Shown: positions 1 through 7,690 of the stretch, piece after piece
Position numbering within the stretch: position 1 is the stretch's first letter
How the letters are laid out: each line of letters starts with the position of its first letter
Source of the DNA: Streptomyces sp. WP-1
Lineage (GTDB): Bacteria; Actinomycetota; Actinomycetes; Streptomycetales; Streptomycetaceae
Reading direction: 5' to 3'
DNA length: 64,000 nucleotides
Assembly (NCBI RefSeq): GCF_030450125.1
Contig: NZ_CP123923.1
Span: 7,039,001 to 7,103,000 of the forward strand
Made by a program: the position numbers and the translations under genes
The notes under the pieces: generated by a model
Told to the model about the DNA's origin: nothing
Database searches by the model: none
The model's input: the letters and a program-made list of their open reading frames with translations, nothing else

Positions 1-98
1 GGCTGCTCGGCGTGGTCGTCCTGTGGCAGGCCCACCAGGCGGCCCAGGGACCCGCCGCGTCCCCGGCCCCGTCCCCGGCCCCGGGGCGCGCCGCATGA
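1..98 (+). CDS. C-terminal end of an upstream membrane protein (partial)
   Basis: The frame starting at base 3 is open from the window edge and ends at TGA 96-98. It encodes a short hydrophobic piece (LLGVVVLW) followed by an Ala/Pro-rich tail. The stop overlaps the ATG of the next gene as ATGA, which implies translational coupling. Adjacent GT87-type membrane glycosyltransferases are common in Streptomyces, so this could be a second such enzyme, but only about 31 residues are visible and the function cannot be assigned. Confidence 0.5.
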   Translation, partial: LLGVVVLWQAHQAAQGPAASPAPSPAPGRAA

Positions 99-1408
99 GG
101 GGACCGTGCACCGACCGGGGCAGGCTGGCGCTGGTCCTCGCCCTCGCCGCCGCCGTGACCGCGTTCACCGCGACCGTGCCGCTGCTGCGCGGCTTCTTCG
201 ACCTGCGCGTCTACTACGGCACCGTGCACACCTGGGTGCACCACGGCGGCCTGATCTACGACTACCGGGTGCCGGGCACGCGCTACGGCTTCACGTATCC
301 GCCGTTCGCGGCGGTCCTGATGCTGCCCCTGGCGCTGCTCGGCCGGAACACCGCGATCGTCGCCTCCCTGGTGGTGAACGCGGTCGCCCTCGGTGTCGTC
401 CTGCGCGTCCTGGCCGGCGACCACTGGCGGCGGCACGGCTGGTACCGCTGGTCGCTCGCCCTGTGCGCGCTCGCGCTGTTCGAGCCCCTGCGGGACACCT
501 TCAGCTTCGGCCAGGTCAATGTCGTACTCCTGGCCCTCGTCCTCACCGACGCCCGGCTGCTGGCGAGCGGCCGGGGCCGCTGGGCGGGCGCCGGGACCGG
601 CCTCGCGGCGGCGATCAAGCTGACGCCGGCCCTGTTCATCGGGCTGCTGCTGCTCGCCGGGCGCCGCCGGGCCGCCGCGCGGGCGACCGCCGTCGCGGCG
701 GCCGTGACCGCGCTCGCCGCCCTGGTGGACCCCGCCGCGTCCCGGTTCTACTGGACCCGGGCGCTGTGGGACACCGGCCGGGTGGGCCGCCTGGACTACG
801 TCTCCAACCAGTCGCTCCAGGGGGTGCTGGCCCGGCTCGGCGAGAGCGGCCGCCCGCTGTGGGCGCTCGCGGTGCTGGGGACGTTGTGCGTCTGGGCGTG
901 GCGGAGCCGTCGGGCGGCGCTGGCCGGCGACTGGACCGCGGCCTTCGCCCTCACCGGGGCGGCCGCCTGCCTGGTCAGCCCGATCACCTGGGTGCACCAC
1001 CTGGTGTGGCTGCTGCCCTCCTTCGCGGTCCTGCTGCGCGCCGGGCACCGCCTGGTCGCGGGCGCGCTGTACGCGGTGCTGTGCACCAGCGTGGTCTGGC
1101 TGTGGTCCGACGACGCCTCGGGTCTCGACGGCTTCCTCGGCAGCAACCTCTACACCTGGATCACCCTGGGCCTGCTGCTCGGTCTGCCGACCGGTCAGCC
1201 CCGCGCGGCCCGGCCCTTGCCCCGGCCCCTGGCCCGCAGCGCCAGTGCCAGCCCGGCCGCGCCGAGACCGGCGAGCCCCGCCCCGACGGCGGCGGCGGAC
1301 CAGTCGTCGTCCGGCGTCCCGGACGTGGCCGCCGCCACCGGCGCGGCCGACGCGGCGGGCCGTGCCTTGGGGCGCAGCCCGTCCAGCGAGCCCACCGGAT
1401 CCACCTGA
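95..1408 (+). CDS. GT87 (DUF2029) polyprenyl-phosphate-mannose-dependent alpha-mannosyltransferase
   Basis: The product is a 437-residue polytopic membrane protein. An acidic first loop (FFDLRVYYGT), a TYPPFAAVLMLPLALL segment and about nine to ten hydrophobic helices are typical of actinobacterial GT87/DUF2029 enzymes. These transfer mannose from polyprenyl-phosphate-mannose to cell-envelope glycolipids or lipoglycans on the outer membrane face. I chose ATG 95 because it overlaps the upstream stop (ATGA); an ATG at 23 would add a Pro/Gly-rich tail. The last 70 or so codons are Ala/Pro/Ser-rich and lie antisense to the carboxypeptidase gene, with a 214-bp tail-to-tail overlap. The true family domain probably ends near base 1190, so the tail may be readthrough after loss of the original stop. 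The exact acceptor is unknown. Confidence 0.8.
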   Translation: MRGPCTDRGRLALVLALAAAVTAFTATVPLLRGFFDLRVYYGTVHTWVHHGGLIYDYRVPGTRYGFTYPPFAAVLMLPLALLGRNTAIVASLVVNAVALGVVLRVLAGDHWRRHGWYRWSLALCALALFEPLRDTFSFGQVNVVLLALVLTDARLLASGRGRWAGAGTGLAAAIKLTPALFIGLLLLAGRRRAAARATAVAAAVTALAALVDPAASRFYWTRALWDTGRVGRLDYVSNQSLQGVLARLGESGRPLWALAVLGTLCVWAWRSRRAALAGDWTAAFALTGAAACLVSPITWVHHLVWLLPSFAVLLRAGHRLVAGALYAVLCTSVVWLWSDDASGLDGFLGSNLYTWITLGLLLGLPTGQPRAARPLPRPLARSASASPAAPRPASPAPTAAADQSSSGVPDVAAATGAADAAGRALGRSPSSEPTGST

Positions 1409-2406
1409 CCGTCCGCCGCGAAGCCCCAGTCGAGCAGCCGGCGGGCCTCCTCGTACACCTCGAACCCGTCGCCCGACTGAGGGTTCATCACGGTCACCTC
1501 CAGCGTGCGCCCGCCCCGCCGGGCGGCGGCCACGAGGGTGTTGCCCGCGTTGCTGGTGTAGCCGTTCTTGACGCCGATCAGGCCCGGGTAGGGTGCCACG
1601 CCGTCGGCGCCGGTCAGCAGCCGGTTGGTGTTCTCGATGGCGAACGGCGTGCCGTCGCCGGGGAACTCGGCCTGCGCGGTGGAGCAGTACTTCGCGAAGT
1701 CGGGGTTGCGCAGGCCCTCGCGGCCGAAGACGGCGAGGTCGTAGGCGGAGGACACCTGGCCGGGGGTGTCGTAGCCGTCCGGGGACAGCACATGGGTGTC
1801 CAGGGCGCCCAGGGCGCGGGCGTTGGTCTGCATCCGCCGGGCGGTGGTCTGCCAGCCGCCGTTGAGGGAGGCGAGCACGTGCACCGCGTCGTTGCCGGAG
1901 CTGAGGAAGACCCCCCGCCACAGGTCCGCCACCCGGTAGCTGTGGCCCTCCTCGACCCCGACCAGGCTGCTGCCCTCGGCGACGTCGGCCAACTCCTGGT
2001 AGCTGACGGTGTGCTGCATCCCGCTGGGCAGTTTCGGCAGCACGGTGAGGGCGAACAGGGTCTTCAGGGTGCTGGCCGGGGGCAGCGGCCGGTGCGCCTC
2101 GCTCGCGGCCAGCACCTGCCCGCTGCCCGCGTCGGCGACCAGCCAGGACAGCGCGGAGACGTCCGGCAGATCGGGGGCGCTCCGGCGCGGGCGTACCTGT
2201 ACGCCGGAGCGGTAGAGCAGGGCCGGGGCCGGGGTGGCCGCCCGGGGCGCGGGCGGCGCGGGCTCGCCGTTGCGGGGCAGCGCGCCGCTGTGGTGCCGCG
2301 CGGCGGCCGGTGCGGCGCCGGCCAGGGCCGGGGTGAACGCCAGCAGGCCCGCCACACACAGGGAGCAGGCGGGTACGACCGCCCGATATCTGAATCTGGT
2401 GATCAT
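1195..2406 (-). CDS. Secreted D-alanyl-D-alanine carboxypeptidase (S11, PBP5-like)
   Basis: The product is 403 residues with an N-terminal signal sequence (hydrophobic core about residues 9-32), an S11 penicillin-binding domain and a C-terminal membrane helix with an RGRGKGR tail. The catalytic motifs are readable: STLK at 112-115, SGN at 170-172, and KNG at 279-281 in place of the usual KTG. It should trim the terminal D-Ala from peptidoglycan stem peptides on the outer membrane face. I chose ATG 2406 because an upstream in-frame extension to 2463 adds an Arg-rich, non-signal-like stretch. The start codon lies inside a perfect 14-bp palindrome (2400-2413). The gene converges on and overlaps the GT87 gene. 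Confidence 0.88.
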   Translation of the reverse strand: MITRFRYRAVVPACSLCVAGLLAFTPALAGAAPAAARHHSGALPRNGEPAPPAPRAATPAPALLYRSGVQVRPRRSAPDLPDVSALSWLVADAGSGQVLAASEAHRPLPPASTLKTLFALTVLPKLPSGMQHTVSYQELADVAEGSSLVGVEEGHSYRVADLWRGVFLSSGNDAVHVLASLNGGWQTTARRMQTNARALGALDTHVLSPDGYDTPGQVSSAYDLAVFGREGLRNPDFAKYCSTAQAEFPGDGTPFAIENTNRLLTGADGVAPYPGLIGVKNGYTSNAGNTLVAAARRGGRTLEVTVMNPQSGDGFEVYEEARRLLDWGFAADGQVDPVGSLDGLRPKARPAASAAPVAAATSGTPDDDWSAAAVGAGLAGLGAAGLALALRARGRGKGRAARG

Positions 2407-2413
2407 ATGATCA
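2400..2413. promoter_or_regulatory. Perfect palindrome TGATCATATGATCA across the carboxypeptidase start
   Basis: The 14 bases read the same on both strands and contain the ATG of the carboxypeptidase gene. They could be a repressor or DNA-methylation site or simply chance; no second copy was found nearby. This is seen in sequence; function is inference. Confidence 0.3.
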
Positions 2414-2463
2414 ACGTACGAAGGGGAGTGGCGTGCGCGCGTCGGCCGCGCCGTCCGGCCCAA

Positions 2464-2500
2464 CGGAGCAACCCGGATGCCAGCGGAGCAACCCGGTTGC
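2464..2500. repeat. Two 13-bp direct repeats, 20 bp apart, with dyad symmetry
   Basis: The 13-mer CGGAGCAACCCGG occurs at 2464-2476 and 2484-2496. The second copy extends into the dyad GCAACCCGGTTGC (2488-2500), and the first is an imperfect version of it. They sit in the 103-bp gap between the end of the rho-like gene (2510) and the carboxypeptidase start (2406). They could be binding sites for a carboxypeptidase regulator or part of a terminator for the rho-like gene. Confidence 0.4.
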
Positions 2501-2509
2501 CGTACCCGG

Positions 2510-3658
2510 TCAGCTCGCGGGCAGCGTCGGCAGGACCTGCCGCAGGAAGGCCGCGTTGTCGGGGGTGCGCCGCATCCGCTCCAGCAGGGTCTCCAGGCCC
2601 GCCGGGGAGCCCTCGCGTGCGCGCAGGGCGCGGCGCAGCCCGTGTACGGCGCCCAACTCGGCCGGGGTGAGCAGCAGTTCCTCGCGCCGGGTGCCGGAGC
2701 CGTCCAGGTCCACGGCGGGGAAGACGCGCCGCCCGGCCAGTTCCCGGTCGAGCCGCAGCTCCATGTTGCCCGTGCCCTTCAGCTCCTCGAAGAAGTAGCC
2801 GTCGGCACGGGAGCCCGTGTCCACCAGGGCGGTGGCCAGGATGGTGAGCGAGCCGCCCTCCTCGGCCTCGCGGGCGGCGCCGAAGAACCGCTTGGGGCCG
2901 ATCAGCGCGCCCGCGTCGACGCCGCCGCTGAGGGTGCGGCCGCCCGCGCCGGAGGCGTTGTTGTGCGCCCGGCACAGCCGGGTCAGCGAGTCCAGCAGGA
3001 CGACGACGTCCTCGCCCGCCTCGACCAGCCGCTTGGCCCGTTCGACGACGAGTTCGGCGAGGGCGATGTGCTCCTTGGCCGTGCGGTCGAAGGTGGAGGC
3101 GTACACCTCGCCGCGCACGGTGCGGCGCATCTCGGTGACCTCCTCGGGGCGTTCGTCCAGCAGCAGTACCATCAGGCGGCACTCGGGGTGGTTCCCGGCG
3201 ACGGCCGCGGCCAGCTGCCGCAGCAGCACGGTCTTGCCGCTCTTCGGCGGGGCCACGAGAAGACCGCGCTGGCCCTTGCCGACCGGGGTGAACAGATCGG
3301 CGACCCGCCCGGCCATCCCGGCGTCCGGGTGTTCCAGGCGCAGCCGGCGGCGCGGGTGCAGCGGGGTGAGGTCGCGGAAGTGCCGGCGCGCGGCGAGGTC
3401 GCCGGGCGCGCGGCCCTCGACCCGGGCGATCTCGGTCAGCGCGCGCTGCGCGCCCCGGGCGCCCTCGACGAGGTCGCCCTTGCGCAGCCCGTACCTGCGG
3501 ATCAGCGCGGCCGGCACCTGCGGGTCGGCGGGTCCGGGAAGGAGGCCGGGGGCCCGCAGGTGTCCCTTCCCGTGTGTGTCGATGTCGAGAACGCCGGTGA
3601 CGAGCCGGGCGGCCGGGGCCTGCGGCTCGACCGGGGGGTGTTCGAGTGTGGTGGTCAT
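2510..3658 (-). CDS. Short Rho transcription termination factor paralogue
   Basis: The product is a 382-residue RecA-type helicase of the Rho family. Seen motifs are: Walker A PPKSGKT at 137-143, the catalytic VLLLDERPEEVTEM segment near 164-177, Walker B LLDSLTRL at 221-228, the Q-loop LSGGVDAG near 243-250, and the R-loop/hexamer region PKRFFGAAREAEEGGSLTI. Main actinobacterial Rho proteins normally carry a long charged N-terminal insertion (total 600-700 residues) that is absent here; the RNA-binding N-terminal region is also short. This is therefore probably a second Rho rather than the housekeeping copy. ATG 3658 has a good AAAGGA site and overlaps the stop of an 83-codon leader frame (ATGA). 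The long leader suggests autoregulation. Confidence 0.85.
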   Translation of the reverse strand: MTTTLEHPPVEPQAPAARLVTGVLDIDTHGKGHLRAPGLLPGPADPQVPAALIRRYGLRKGDLVEGARGAQRALTEIARVEGRAPGDLAARRHFRDLTPLHPRRRLRLEHPDAGMAGRVADLFTPVGKGQRGLLVAPPKSGKTVLLRQLAAAVAGNHPECRLMVLLLDERPEEVTEMRRTVRGEVYASTFDRTAKEHIALAELVVERAKRLVEAGEDVVVLLDSLTRLCRAHNNASGAGGRTLSGGVDAGALIGPKRFFGAAREAEEGGSLTILATALVDTGSRADGYFFEELKGTGNMELRLDRELAGRRVFPAVDLDGSGTRREELLLTPAELGAVHGLRRALRAREGSPAGLETLLERMRRTPDNAAFLRQVLPTLPAS

Positions 3659-3906
3659 GGAGGGGTGTCCTTTCGCGGATTTCGCGGACGAAGAGCGCAG
3701 AGAAGAGCGTGGGAGGGGGAACGGCCGCGAGAGCGGGAGGCGGATACGACCTGCCTCCGGGCGGCGGGAACCACACCCCGGACACGACGGCGAAAGCCCT
3801 GGTCACGAGGTGGTGCGGAGAAGAAGCCCGGGGCCGTGCGAACGGCTCGGCCGAGGGGCTGGAGAGAAGACGGCGACATCGGTGCCGGTACGAGGGGCAC
3901 GCACAT
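3655..3906 (-). CDS. Possible 83-codon leader ORF coupled to the rho-like gene
   Basis: The frame starts about 5 bases downstream of the predicted transcription start and ends in an ATGA overlap with the rho-like gene. The Arg/Pro/Ser-rich product matches nothing I recognise. Its third-position base use is much less G/C-biased than that of neighbouring genes, so it is not a normal protein-coding gene. On the mRNA strand, bases 3745-3661 are rich in C and U and poor in G, the composition expected of a Rho-loading (rut) site. I read it as a regulatory leader that may or may not be translated. Confidence 0.35.
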   Translation of the reverse strand: MCVPLVPAPMSPSSLQPLGRAVRTAPGFFSAPPRDQGFRRRVRGVVPAARRQVVSASRSRGRSPSHALLCALRPRNPRKDTPP

Positions 3907-3917
3907 GCGCTGTTCGC

Positions 3918-3945
3918 ACTATACCGGTGCGCTCGGTGTCGTCAA
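3918..3945 (-). promoter_or_regulatory. Sigma-70/HrdB-type promoter for the rho-like gene
   Basis: On the minus strand TTGACG (3945-3940) and TATAGT (3923-3918) are separated by 16 bp, close to the vegetative consensus. Transcription would start near 3911 and give a 5' leader of about 250 nt before the rho-like ATG at 3658. This is among the best promoter matches in the window. Confidence 0.6.
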
Positions 3946-4003
3946 CAGATCGGTGCGCGGGGGTATTCCCGAGGGCCGGTGCGCGGGCCCCGCGAAAAAG
4001 GTC

Positions 4004-4057
4004 CGGAGGCCCGGTAAAAGGCGGAGGCCCGGTAAAAGGCGGGGGCCCAGGAAAAGG
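4004..4057. repeat. Three tandem 18-bp repeats
   Basis: The unit CGGAGGCCCGGTAAAAGG is exact at 4004-4021 and 4022-4039, followed by a degenerate copy at 4040-4057. The array lies between the terminator of the SnoaL-like gene and the promoter of the rho-like gene, in non-coding DNA. Copy number could vary by slippage. No function is evident. Confidence 0.7.
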
Positions 4058-4080
4058 GGCGGCCCCGTGCGGACCGCCCC
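4056..4080 (-). terminator. GC-rich hairpin after the SnoaL-like gene
   Basis: GGGGCGG (4056-4062) pairs with CCGCCCC (4074-4080) across an 11-base loop, starting 10 bases after the stop of the minus-strand SnoaL-like gene. There is no U-tract, which is usual for Streptomyces terminators. Confidence 0.5.
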
Positions 4081-4089
4081 CTCCCGGCG

Positions 4090-4485
4090 TCAGGAACGCG
4101 CCTGCGCCTCCTCGGCGATCTGTTCGAACCGCGCCCCCATCGCCTCGGCGAGCGCCTGCGCGCCCGACAGCGGGCGGACCATGACCATGAAGTCGTCGAT
4201 CAGCCCCTCCGCGTCGACGTGCAGGAAGTCACAGCCCGTCAGCTCGCGCCCACCCACCCGGGCGGTGAAGACCAGCGCGTGGTCGGGGGAGTCCGGGGCG
4301 CCGAACTCGCGGACATAGCGGAAGTCCTCGAAGACCTGGAAGACCGCGCGCAGGATCGCGGCGGTGATGGCCTTGCCCTTGTACGGTTTGAAGACGACGG
4401 GACTGGTGAAGACGACGTCCTCGGCCAGCAGCGCCTCCACGGCGTCCGGGTCCCCGGCCTCGACTGCCGAACGGAACGCGTGCAT
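4090..4485 (-). CDS. SnoaL-like / NTF2-fold protein
   Basis: The product is 131 residues with the NTF2-like fold pattern: an N-terminal helix with AGDPDAVEALLAEDVVFTSPV, a middle strand pair, and the GCDFLHVDAEGLIDDFMVMVRP end typical of SnoaL-like polyketide cyclases and nuclear-transport-factor-like proteins. The fold is a small cone that may bind a hydrophobic ligand. No catalytic residue can be assigned. The gene is divergent from the methyltransferase gene with only 44 bp between starts, so the two may share a control region. Confidence 0.75.
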   Translation of the reverse strand: MHAFRSAVEAGDPDAVEALLAEDVVFTSPVVFKPYKGKAITAAILRAVFQVFEDFRYVREFGAPDSPDHALVFTARVGGRELTGCDFLHVDAEGLIDDFMVMVRPLSGAQALAEAMGARFEQIAEEAQARS

Positions 4486-4529
4486 CGGATCACCCCTGTA
4501 GGTTGGGTCGGTGCGGATGAAACTGATCC

Positions 4530-5291
4530 ATGGGTACGAGAGCTGACGGGCTGACGGACATGTTCGGACCCGAAGGCCCCTCGCTGCGCGAACTCGCCGT
4601 CCAGGCGCTGTCCTCCGTCGAGCGCGGATACGACCTGCTCGCGCCGAAGTTCGACCACACGCCCTTCCGTACCGGTGGCCGGGTGCTCGACGCCGTGGCG
4701 CGGGCGCTCGCCCCGCTGGGCCCGTTCGACGACGGGCTCGACCTGTGCTGCGGGACCGGCGCCGGTGTGCGGGTGCTGGCCGGGCTGTGCCGCCGCAGCG
4801 CCGTCGGCGTCGACTTCAGCGCCGGGATGCTGGACGTCGCCCGGCGCGAGGTCCGCTCGGGGGCCGGGCCCGCGATCGGCTGGGTGCGCGGCGACGCGCG
4901 GGCGTTGCCGTTCGCCTCCGCCTTCGATCTCGTCGTCAGCTTCGGGGCGTTCGGCCACTTCCTGCCCCGCGAGCTGCCGGGCCTGTTCGCCCAGGTCCAC
5001 TCGGCGCTGCGGCCCGGCGGCAGCTTCGCCTTCCCGCTGCCGGCGCCGGCCCCCGCGACCGGTCCCCTGTTCTGGACGCTGCTCGGCTTCGACGCGGTGA
5101 TGCGGGTGCGCAACGCCCTGTGGCGGCCGCCGTTCGTCATGTACTACCGGACGTTCCGGCTGGGCACGGTGCGCGCGGAGCTGGCACGCGCCGGGTTCAC
5201 GACCGAGCTGCGCGCCCTGCCCGAGTTCGGGCGGCGCGCCGACGGCAGCCCCCGCGTCCGGCTGGTGGTGGCCACCAAGGCGGCGGCGTAG
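4530..5291 (+). CDS. Class I SAM-dependent methyltransferase
   Basis: The product is 253 residues with a Rossmann-type SAM site. Motif I is DLCCGTGAGV near residues 70-79, followed by an acidic residue at the end of strand 2 (VGVDFSAGMLDVARRE), a GDARALPF motif and a DLVVSFGAFGHFLP segment. The methyl acceptor is not evident; small molecules are likely in this Methyltransf_11-like family. ATG 4530 is used, but ATG 4560 (MFGPEG) is also possible. It is divergent from the SnoaL-like gene and convergent with the beta-lactamase-like gene, 26 bp away. Confidence 0.82.
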   Translation: MGTRADGLTDMFGPEGPSLRELAVQALSSVERGYDLLAPKFDHTPFRTGGRVLDAVARALAPLGPFDDGLDLCCGTGAGVRVLAGLCRRSAVGVDFSAGMLDVARREVRSGAGPAIGWVRGDARALPFASAFDLVVSFGAFGHFLPRELPGLFAQVHSALRPGGSFAFPLPAPAPATGPLFWTLLGFDAVMRVRNALWRPPFVMYYRTFRLGTVRAELARAGFTTELRALPEFGRRADGSPRVRLVVATKAAA

Positions 5292-5317
5292 CGCGCGAGT
5301 TGAAGCCGGTCCGCTGA

Positions 5318-6517
5318 TCACAGGGCGCCGTACAGGGCGTCGATCAGGGCCATCTTCCGGGGGTCGTCCATGACGCGCGGACCCATCCGGTTCATGACGT
5401 AGCCCAGCGACACTCCGGCCTCCGGATCGGCGAGCCCGCACGAACCGCCGAACCCGTCATGGCCGAACGCCCGCGGATTGGGCCCGTACGCGCCCTGCGG
5501 CCCGCTCAGCCACAGGCCGAGCCCGGCCTCGCTCGCGCCGCCGAGGCCCGCCCCGAGGACCAGGTCGACACAGCTGCCCTGCCCCTCGCGCACCCGCTCC
5601 GCCGCCTCGGGCGACAGGATCCGCCGCCCGCCGAAGGAGCCGCGCCCGGCGAAGACGCCGTACAGCGCCGCGACCGCCCGCGCGGTGCCGTGCCCGTTGC
5701 CCGCCGGGACCTCCGCCGCCCGCCACGCGGGTGTGTTCGCCTGGACCGGGCCGATCGCCGGGTTGGCCATCGCCGCGAGCGTCAGCCGGTTCCACTGGCG
5801 GAAGGCGGGGGAGCGTTCGTCGTCCGAGGTGTCCGGGGCGTACGTCAGCTCGGCGGCCCGCCCGTACTCCCCGACCGGCAGGCCCACGCTGAAGTCGATG
5901 CCGAGCGGCCCGGTCACCTCCCGCTCCAGGAAGGCCCCCGGCTTCAGCCCGGTGATCCGCCGTACGACCTCGCCGACCAGGAAGCCGTACGTCACCGCGT
6001 GGTACCCGGACCGGGTGCCCGGCTCCCACCAGGGCTCGGTGGCCGCGAGCCGCGCGGTGGTCAGCTCCCAGTCGTACAGGTCCTGGACGCTGTGCGGCCG
6101 GCGCAGTCCGCACAGCCCGGCGCGGTGCGACAGCAGATGCCGTACCAGCACCTTCTCCTTGCCGGCCGCCGCGAACTCGGGCCAGTACCGGGCCACCGGC
6201 GCGTCCAGGTCGAGCAGCCCGCGGTCGGCCAGCAGATGCGCGCACAGCGCCACCGGGCCCTTGGTCGTCGACCACACGTTCACCAGCGTGTCCCGCTCCC
6301 AGGGCCGGGTGCGGGCCGTGTCCGCCCAGCCGCCCCACAGGTCCACCACGGTCTCCCCGCCGAGGGTGACCGCCACCGCCGCGCCGAGTTCGCGCCGGGC
6401 GCGGAAGTTCTCCTCGAACGCCTCGCGCACGGCCGCGAACCGGGGAGCGCAGAAGCCGTGCACCCCGGCCGCCTCCGGAGCAGGCCGGGTCTGCCGGGCG
6501 TCGTGCGTGGCTGACAT
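5318..6517 (-). CDS. Serine beta-lactamase-like hydrolase (class C / EstB-type esterase)
   Basis: The product is 399 residues, without a signal peptide. The nucleophile motif is STTK (S83-K86) and the general base is probably Y172 in GYHAVTYG. The C-terminal FGHDGFGGS segment replaces the KTG box with HDG, as in the esterase/carboxypeptidase side of this family rather than true antibiotic hydrolases. Start ATG 6517 has a clear GGAGGG site. The frame stays open upstream through the neighbouring esterase remnant with no stop, so a fused readthrough product is conceivable. Substrate unknown; probably a cytosolic ester hydrolase. Confidence 0.8.
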   Translation of the reverse strand: MSATHDARQTRPAPEAAGVHGFCAPRFAAVREAFEENFRARRELGAAVAVTLGGETVVDLWGGWADTARTRPWERDTLVNVWSTTKGPVALCAHLLADRGLLDLDAPVARYWPEFAAAGKEKVLVRHLLSHRAGLCGLRRPHSVQDLYDWELTTARLAATEPWWEPGTRSGYHAVTYGFLVGEVVRRITGLKPGAFLEREVTGPLGIDFSVGLPVGEYGRAAELTYAPDTSDDERSPAFRQWNRLTLAAMANPAIGPVQANTPAWRAAEVPAGNGHGTARAVAALYGVFAGRGSFGGRRILSPEAAERVREGQGSCVDLVLGAGLGGASEAGLGLWLSGPQGAYGPNPRAFGHDGFGGSCGLADPEAGVSLGYVMNRMGPRVMDDPRKMALIDALYGAL

Positions 6518-6581
6518 GGGCCCTCCGTGGTCGCGGGAACGCCCGGCCCGTGTCGGCCCCGGACCGGGCACCCCGAACATA

Positions 6582-6593
6582 CCGACCGGTCGG
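6582..6593. promoter_or_regulatory. Palindrome CCGACCGGTCGG upstream of the hydrolase gene
   Basis: This perfect 12-bp palindrome lies 65 bp upstream of the hydrolase start. Sites centred on ACCGGT are frequent targets of TetR-family repressors in actinobacteria, but no TetR gene is adjacent and the site also overlaps the tail of the esterase remnant. Confidence 0.3.
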
Positions 6594-6596
6594 CCA

Positions 6597-7600
6597 TCGA
6601 GGAAGAGGTGATCTCGGGCGTACGCGCGCAGCCGGCGCATCCTCACCGCGTCGTGGAAGGGTCCGCCGCCCTCGTGGTCGTCGAACTCGTGCACCTCGAT
6701 CGTCTTGTCCGGGTGCGCCCAGGAGGTGAACGCCGCGAACACGGTCGACGGCGGGCAGGTCTCGTCCTCCAGGGCGGTCGAGAACAGGGCCGGCGCCCGG
6801 CCGCGGGCCGCGAAGCGCACGCCGTCGAAGTAGGAGAGGGTGCGCAGGGCCTGCGCCGCCCGGCCCCCGGTGGGTCTTCAGGGACAGGCCGACCTCGCGG
6901 TAGGGGCGGCGGTCCGTCAGGGTGATCGCGCGCGGGAAGTCGCACAGGAACGGCACGTCCGGCGCCACCGCGACCAGGCCGGGGACCAGCGCGCCGACGG
7001 CGAGGGTGATGCCGCCGCCCTGGCTGTGGCCGAGCGCCACCGTGCGCGCCGCGTCGGTCAGCGGATGGGCGCGGGCCGCCTCGATCGCGCGCACCGTGTC
7101 CGTGAACATTTGCCGGTAGCAGTGGTTCTCGGGCGCGTCGATGCCCCGGGTGAGGAAGCCGGGATGGGCGGGCCCGGAACGCACCGGGTTTGCGGTGCCG
7201 CCCCCGCCGCCCCAGGCGTTGCCCTGCCCCGGGGTGTCCATCACGAAGTGCGCCCGGCCCGTCGACGCCCACAGCAGGTCCTCGTGCGCCAGCCGCGCCC
7301 GCCGCCGTACCCGATGAACTGCACGACCAGCGGCAGGGGTCCGGCGCCGGCCGGCAGCCGCGGCCAGCCCTTGACCGGGTGCCCGCCGAACCCGGCGAAC
7401 GTCACGTCGTACACCTCGACCGCGGCCGGCCCGGACTCCACCGGCTCGAAACGGACGGCGAGTTCATGTGCGCGAGCCTCGCCGAGGGTGGTGTCCCAGA
7501 ACGCGTCGAAGTCCTCGGGCTCGGCCGACTCGCTCCGGTGGGCGCGGAGTCGGGACGGGGGCAGGTCGAACCGGGACGGGGGCAGGTCGAACAGGGCCAT
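6597..7600 (-). pseudogene. Acetyl-xylan esterase / cephalosporin-C deacetylase (AXE1), double frameshift
   Basis: Three pieces in two frames together make a full-length AXE1 alpha/beta hydrolase of about 334 residues. The N-terminal part begins MALFDLPPSR at 7600 and runs to FIGYGGGRG. The middle part carries VMDTPGQGNAWGGG and the nucleophile elbow GHSQGGG. The C-terminal part carries YFDGVRFA, DETCPPSTVFAAF and the active-site His region EFDDHEGG. One base is missing near 7292 (CGCGGC-TGG where the family needs CGCGGCCTGG), and one extra base lies in a five-base C run at 6864-6868; they cancel, so the first and last parts share a frame. No stop separates its end from the downstream hydrolase. 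A 21-bp exact tandem duplication (7551-7571, 7572-7592) repeats FDLPPSR near the N terminus. It is either a real pseudogene or two indel errors. Confidence 0.75.
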
Positions 7601-7690
7601 CGGCCACCGCCTTCGCCGGGGGAGCGGGAAGCGGGGAGCCCATCGTTCGAGGACGGCGCCCCGGCCGACCATGGCCCGGAACCGGGGTGT

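Noticed and set aside
5457..7244. A 595-codon minus-strand ORF considered as a separate gene
   Set aside because: Only its first part is esterase sequence; the rest is a shadow of the beta-lactamase-like gene. It is explained by the frameshifts in the esterase remnant.
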